DNA of 64,000 nucleotides from Sulfitobacter noctilucicola (GTDB taxonomy: Bacteria; Pseudomonadota; Alphaproteobacteria; Rhodobacterales; Rhodobacteraceae), in assembly GCF_000622385.1 (NCBI RefSeq), contig NZ_JASD01000008.1:1116001-1180000 (forward strand), in the 5' to 3' direction. Position 1 is the stretch's first letter. Every line of letters begins with the position of its first letter. The position numbers and the translations under genes were made by a program. Under the pieces are notes generated by a model that worked only from the letters and a program-made list of their open reading frames with translations, had not been told where the DNA came from and searched no databases. Shown here one piece after another: positions 61,388 to 64,000 of the stretch.

Positions 61388-61759
61388 TCAAGTCGTCTCG
61401 ACGCAGTGTCGACGGAACGCGCTTTTGAGCATATCCAGTTCGGCCCGCAGTAAATCCACTTCCGCACGCAGATCATCCGTAAGTTCATCGGCCGCAATCA
61501 ACGTGACATGTCCGATCTTTGTATCGGTTTCGACGTCGCGGATGATCAATGTTTGAATGCCATCCGCAATTGCCTGTGGCGGAATCGGGATGGACAGCGT
61601 CCAATGGTCAGCGCTTTGATTGTGGGTCAACAGAATGTCCGAAATCACAGCGTTCTCATGCGTGACTTCGACTCGTGGCGCATCCTCACCCATGCCGGTG
61701 ATGATCCCCTGCCACATGCCTTCTTTCATTTTGGTTTTGGTCAGTTGCAACGCGGACAT
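61388..61759 (-). CDS. Conserved hypothetical protein with C-terminal coiled coil
   Basis: A 123-aa soluble protein I cannot assign to a named family. The first two-thirds look beta-rich (GMWQGIITGMGEDAPRVEV, WTLSIPIPPQAIADGIQTLIIRD, IGHVTLIAADEL). The end is a short coiled coil (DDLRAEVDLLRAELDMLKSAF) closing with a single Cys. It lies 18 nt downstream of the DUF6478-like gene on the same strand, so the two are probably one operon. Converges on ctpA with a gap of about 53 nt. Function unknown. Confidence 0.7.
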   Translation of the reverse strand: MSALQLTKTKMKEGMWQGIITGMGEDAPRVEVTHENAVISDILLTHNQSADHWTLSIPIPPQAIADGIQTLIIRDVETDTKIGHVTLIAADELTDDLRAEVDLLRAELDMLKSAFRRHCVETT

Positions 61760-61777
61760 ACCGGCTCCGTTCAGTGA

Positions 61778-62551
61778 TTAAAGCTGCGCACGCGGGCGCC
61801 GCGAGAAGGTGAGGTCGCGCAGCACCACTTGGTTCATCTGTGGCCCTTCGAAGATCAGGTCGATCCAAGCCCGCTCGACCCGTTTCTCGTTCAGGTTCGA
61901 ATAAGCGAGGTCAAACTCGACGCGGTGGTTTTCCTCGTTCAGGGGAAGCTCACGCACAATCTGTTCGGTATTCGGCCCGTGCTTGATGTTGAGACGCGCG
62001 AATATTTCGAGCGGTTTTTCCAGCTCTACGATGGCATCCATCCTCAGCAAATGCGTCCGTTTCAGCCCCTTTATGCCGTCTTCGGGCAGATCAATCACCA
62101 ATGACAAGAACGATCCGTCAAATTGGAAAACATCCAAACGTAAACCATATGGGGCCAGATCTGCCTCGCGCAGGTTACGCAGTTGGCGCAGGGTCAGTTC
62201 GGAAAACGCACAATCATGAAACAGGGTAACCTCGTTGCCCAGCATCGACTTGGTTTCGACCGCTGACAGGCCCGGTGTCGCAAGCGGACCACGCCACAGT
62301 TCCGGCCTCCATGACCAGTCAGCATTGTGTGGCTTTGGAAAGCTGGTGGAGCCGATCATCGGCAGTGCGAGCCGTTCGTCCGCTGTATGGATCAGCTTGT
62401 CGAGATGCATTTTGAGCGCACGCGCGCGGTTGCGCTGTCGGCGCAGTACCGGCAGTTCCGTCTTGGATGCACGTTGTGCTGCTTTGGCCCATCGCTGGAT
62501 ATTCCGAGAGAATACGCTTCCATCGAAAAGGCCAAGGTTAATTCTGGACAT
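61778..62551 (-). CDS. DUF6478-like conserved Rhodobacteraceae protein
   Basis: A 257-aa soluble protein matching, as far as I recognise it, the DUF6478 group of Rhodobacteraceae hypotheticals. A basic helical N-terminus (FSRNIQRWAKAAQRASKTEL, RQRNRARALKMHLDKLIHTADERLALP, in outline) is followed by a conserved Trp-rich stretch, ADWSWRPELWRGPL. A beta-rich half comes after (EVTLFHDC, LFQFDGSFLSLVIDLP-type strands, HRVEFDLAYSNLNEKRVERAWIDLIFEGP), recalling carbohydrate-binding or C2-like folds. Function unknown. Transcribed with the 123-aa gene downstream. Confidence 0.72.
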   Translation of the reverse strand: MSRINLGLFDGSVFSRNIQRWAKAAQRASKTELPVLRRQRNRARALKMHLDKLIHTADERLALPMIGSTSFPKPHNADWSWRPELWRGPLATPGLSAVETKSMLGNEVTLFHDCAFSELTLRQLRNLREADLAPYGLRLDVFQFDGSFLSLVIDLPEDGIKGLKRTHLLRMDAIVELEKPLEIFARLNIKHGPNTEQIVRELPLNEENHRVEFDLAYSNLNEKRVERAWIDLIFEGPQMNQVVLRDLTFSRRPRAQL

Positions 62552-62689
62552 GACCGCACGCGCCCTGATGTTTTACCGGTTCCGGCTGTTGTATCGCCGG
62601 GATTGGTTTCATTCAAATAAATTGGCAACAATCCAAAGGATTAATCCAGCGATGTTGCTATCGGCGAAACAATCCTCTGGTCAGGCGTC

Positions 62690-63262
62690 TCAAAATCCGG
62701 CTGTGGTTCCTGCGATAATCTCCAAAAGCAGGGCGCGGCCGCTGGATCCGGTTGCCCGTGCGCCTTCCGGAGCGAAAAGCGCGATGCCCATCACCTGATC
62801 GTTGACCTTTACGATTCCACGCCAATGCACAGCGCTAAGGCCGTCTGCAGGTGTCGTGCCGGTCGCACGGAACGTGACATGACCGTCCTGTATTCTGGTG
62901 TCTGAAACGCCGGTAAGGGACAACGCCTCAGCCGTCTGGACGGCAGTCGGCAATGTCTCCAGCGCCTTGGAAAAACTGACGGAGATCAGCCCACGGGGAG
63001 CATCGGAGGCCGCAGAAGGCGCACCAAGCGCATCGCACCGCGCCATCAGTGCAAAGTTTTGCTTCAGGCTGCTTTTATCGATGCAAAAGCCGCTTGGCGG
63101 GCGCAGCATGACAGAACCGAATGCCATGCGTGCCTGTGACAATGCAACTTTACCACTGTCTTGTGATGACGGGAGCAAGGCTCCAAGGTCGCCACCCTCG
63201 CAGCCGGCCAGCAGACCGACTGCAAGGGTGGCACCTGCTGCCTTAGAGCTCCATGTAATCAT
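62690..63262 (-). CDS. Putative lipoprotein
   Basis: A 190-aa exported protein with a lipoprotein signal: the hydrophobic stretch [17 protein letters not shown] gives a lipobox LAGC at about residue 21. The mature part holds [15 protein letters not shown] and [11 protein letters not shown], with Cys residues that may form a disulfide. A Ser/Ala-rich region and a beta-rich C-terminal half ([32 protein letters not shown]) follow. No family name is recognised. It starts 20 nt inside the end of ilvD, so it is probably expressed by readthrough from it. Confidence 0.7.
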   Translation of the reverse strand: MITWSSKAAGATLAVGLLAGCEGGDLGALLPSSQDSGKVALSQARMAFGSVMLRPPSGFCIDKSSLKQNFALMARCDALGAPSAASDAPRGLISVSFSKALETLPTAVQTAEALSLTGVSDTRIQDGHVTFRATGTTPADGLSAVHWRGIVKVNDQVMGIALFAPEGARATGSSGRALLLEIIAGTTAGF

Positions 63263-64000
63263 GGGTTTCCGCCTTGCCGCCGGGATGTGTCACGGCACCC
63301 AGATAGGTTGGTCCGACAAGCTGGGCGTATTTCCACAGCGCGCCAGAGGCATAGTCGGTCGGGCGCGGGCCTTTCCAATTGGCTTTGCGTGCAGCGAGCT
63401 CTTCGTCGGTCAGATCAACGCTGATCGATCCGGTGATGGCGTTGAGCGTAATCATGTCGCCGTTTTCGAGCAGCCCGATGGGGCCGCCCATCGCGGCTTC
63501 GGGGCCCACGTGACCTACGCAGAAACCGCGTGTTGCACCAGAGAAACGGCCATCGGTAATCAGAGCGACTTTTTTGCCCATGCCCTGACCCGACAGGGCT
63601 GCCGTGGTCGCCAGCATCTCGCGCATACCCGGTCCGCCACGCGGCCCTTCGTTGCGGATAACAAAGACGTCGCCTTCGGAATAGGTGCGGTTTTGTACCG
63701 CCTCAAAGGCGTCCTGCTCACATTCAAAGATCAGCGCAGGGCCGGTAAAGACAATGTCTTCTTCTGCCATGCCCGCGATTTTCACGATGGCTCCCTCTGG
63801 GGCAAGGTTGCCTTTTAGACCAACAACGCCGCCGGTCTTGCTGATCGGGTTGTCGATGGTGTGAATGACCTTGCCATCCGCTTCGCGGGTGATCTTGTCC
63901 AGTTCTTCACCCAGCGAGTAACCCGATGCAGTCATACAATCGGTGTGCACCAGACCTGCTTTGCGAAGCTCATTCAGCACGACAGGCACGCCGCCCGCAT
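63243..64000 (-). CDS. ilvD: Dihydroxy-acid dehydratase IlvD, C-terminal part (cut by window edge)
   Basis: Iron-sulfur enzyme of branched-chain amino-acid synthesis that dehydrates 2,3-dihydroxy-acids to 2-keto acids. Only about the last 250 residues are present; the gene runs off the right edge. Visible family parts are [86 protein letters not shown] (FSG with the catalytic Ser, and HVxPEA), and GAVTHPGG at the end. Edd (6-phosphogluconate dehydratase) is a related alternative, but the motif wording fits IlvD. The downstream lipoprotein overlaps by 20 nt. Confidence 0.94.
   Translation of the reverse strand, partial: AGGVPVVLNELRKAGLVHTDCMTASGYSLGEELDKITREADGKVIHTIDNPISKTGGVVGLKGNLAPEGAIVKIAGMAEEDIVFTGPALIFECEQDAFEAVQNRTYSEGDVFVIRNEGPRGGPGMREMLATTAALSGQGMGKKVALITDGRFSGATRGFCVGHVGPEAAMGGPIGLLENGDMITLNAITGSISVDLTDEELAARKANWKGPRPTDYASGALWKYAQLVGPTYLGAVTHPGGKAETHDYMEL

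Noticed and set aside
1..64000. CRISPR arrays, insertion sequences, prophage, tRNA or rRNA genes
   Set aside because: No repeat-spacer pattern, transposase, integrase, phage structural gene or cloverleaf was found by reading; coding is nearly continuous.

Overview
This window is chromosomal DNA from an alphaproteobacterium, most likely a Roseobacter-group member of the Rhodobacteraceae. That inference rests on protein style (FlgE and MotB of alphaproteobacterial type, DUF6478-like and other Rhodobacteraceae-type hypotheticals), moderately GC-rich dense coding, the aerobic Cob pathway, and CbtAB cobalt transport under a cobalamin riboswitch. I saw no tRNA, rRNA, insertion sequence, prophage or CRISPR array.

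Layout. 1-1.2 kb: the 5' end of flagellar hook gene flgE (cut by the window edge) and motB. 1.4-7.1 kb: an MFS transporter, tRNA hydroxylase TrhO, and NAD salvage genes pncA and pncB around a reversed gene for a membrane-anchored NYN/Zc3h12a-type nuclease, then an EamA transporter. 7.3-23.1 kb: a cobalamin riboswitch followed by cbtB, an intrinsic terminator, cbtA, a His-rich exported protein, a DUF1636 protein, cobW, cobN, cobG, cobH, cobI, cobJ, (cobK reversed), cobL, cobE, cobM, cobB, cobA, a second DUF1636 gene and cobF. Together these supply every named step of the aerobic route from uroporphyrinogen III to hydrogenobyrinate a,c-diamide, plus cobalt entry and the large chelatase subunit. 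CobS, CobT and the late adenosylation and nucleotide-loop genes are not here.

23.2-32.1 kb: ArfB, a SpoIIAA-like protein, a candidate frameshifted microprotein gene with an exceptionally complete Shine-Dalgarno, the queuosine-precursor transporter YhhQ, a three-gene reverse-strand run (UMF1 transporter, MepA, phytase-type esterase), a stand-alone BLUF photoreceptor, YggT, RecQ and YaaA. 32.1-44.5 kb: a hybrid sensor kinase, a very large alpha-2-macroglobulin with its partner PbpC, a DUF1007 plus NicO-type metal transporter pair, and a Stf0-type sulfotransferase.

44.5-51.2 kb: a reverse-strand MoxR, DUF58, DUF4159 and large membrane protein operon joined by 4-nt overlaps. 51.3-57.2 kb: DUF1285, a hydroxypyruvate-isomerase-like protein, DUF2798, a GST, DNA polymerase I, a zinc-finger protein and DUF1203. 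57.3-64 kb: gpmI, an EnvC-like amidase activator and the protease CtpA in one operon, then reverse-strand hypotheticals, a lipoprotein and the 3' part of ilvD (cut by the window edge).

Genes are extremely tightly packed. Most operon junctions are 4-nt ATGA or GTGA overlaps, and several convergent pairs overlap at their 3' ends by 4 to 35 nt.
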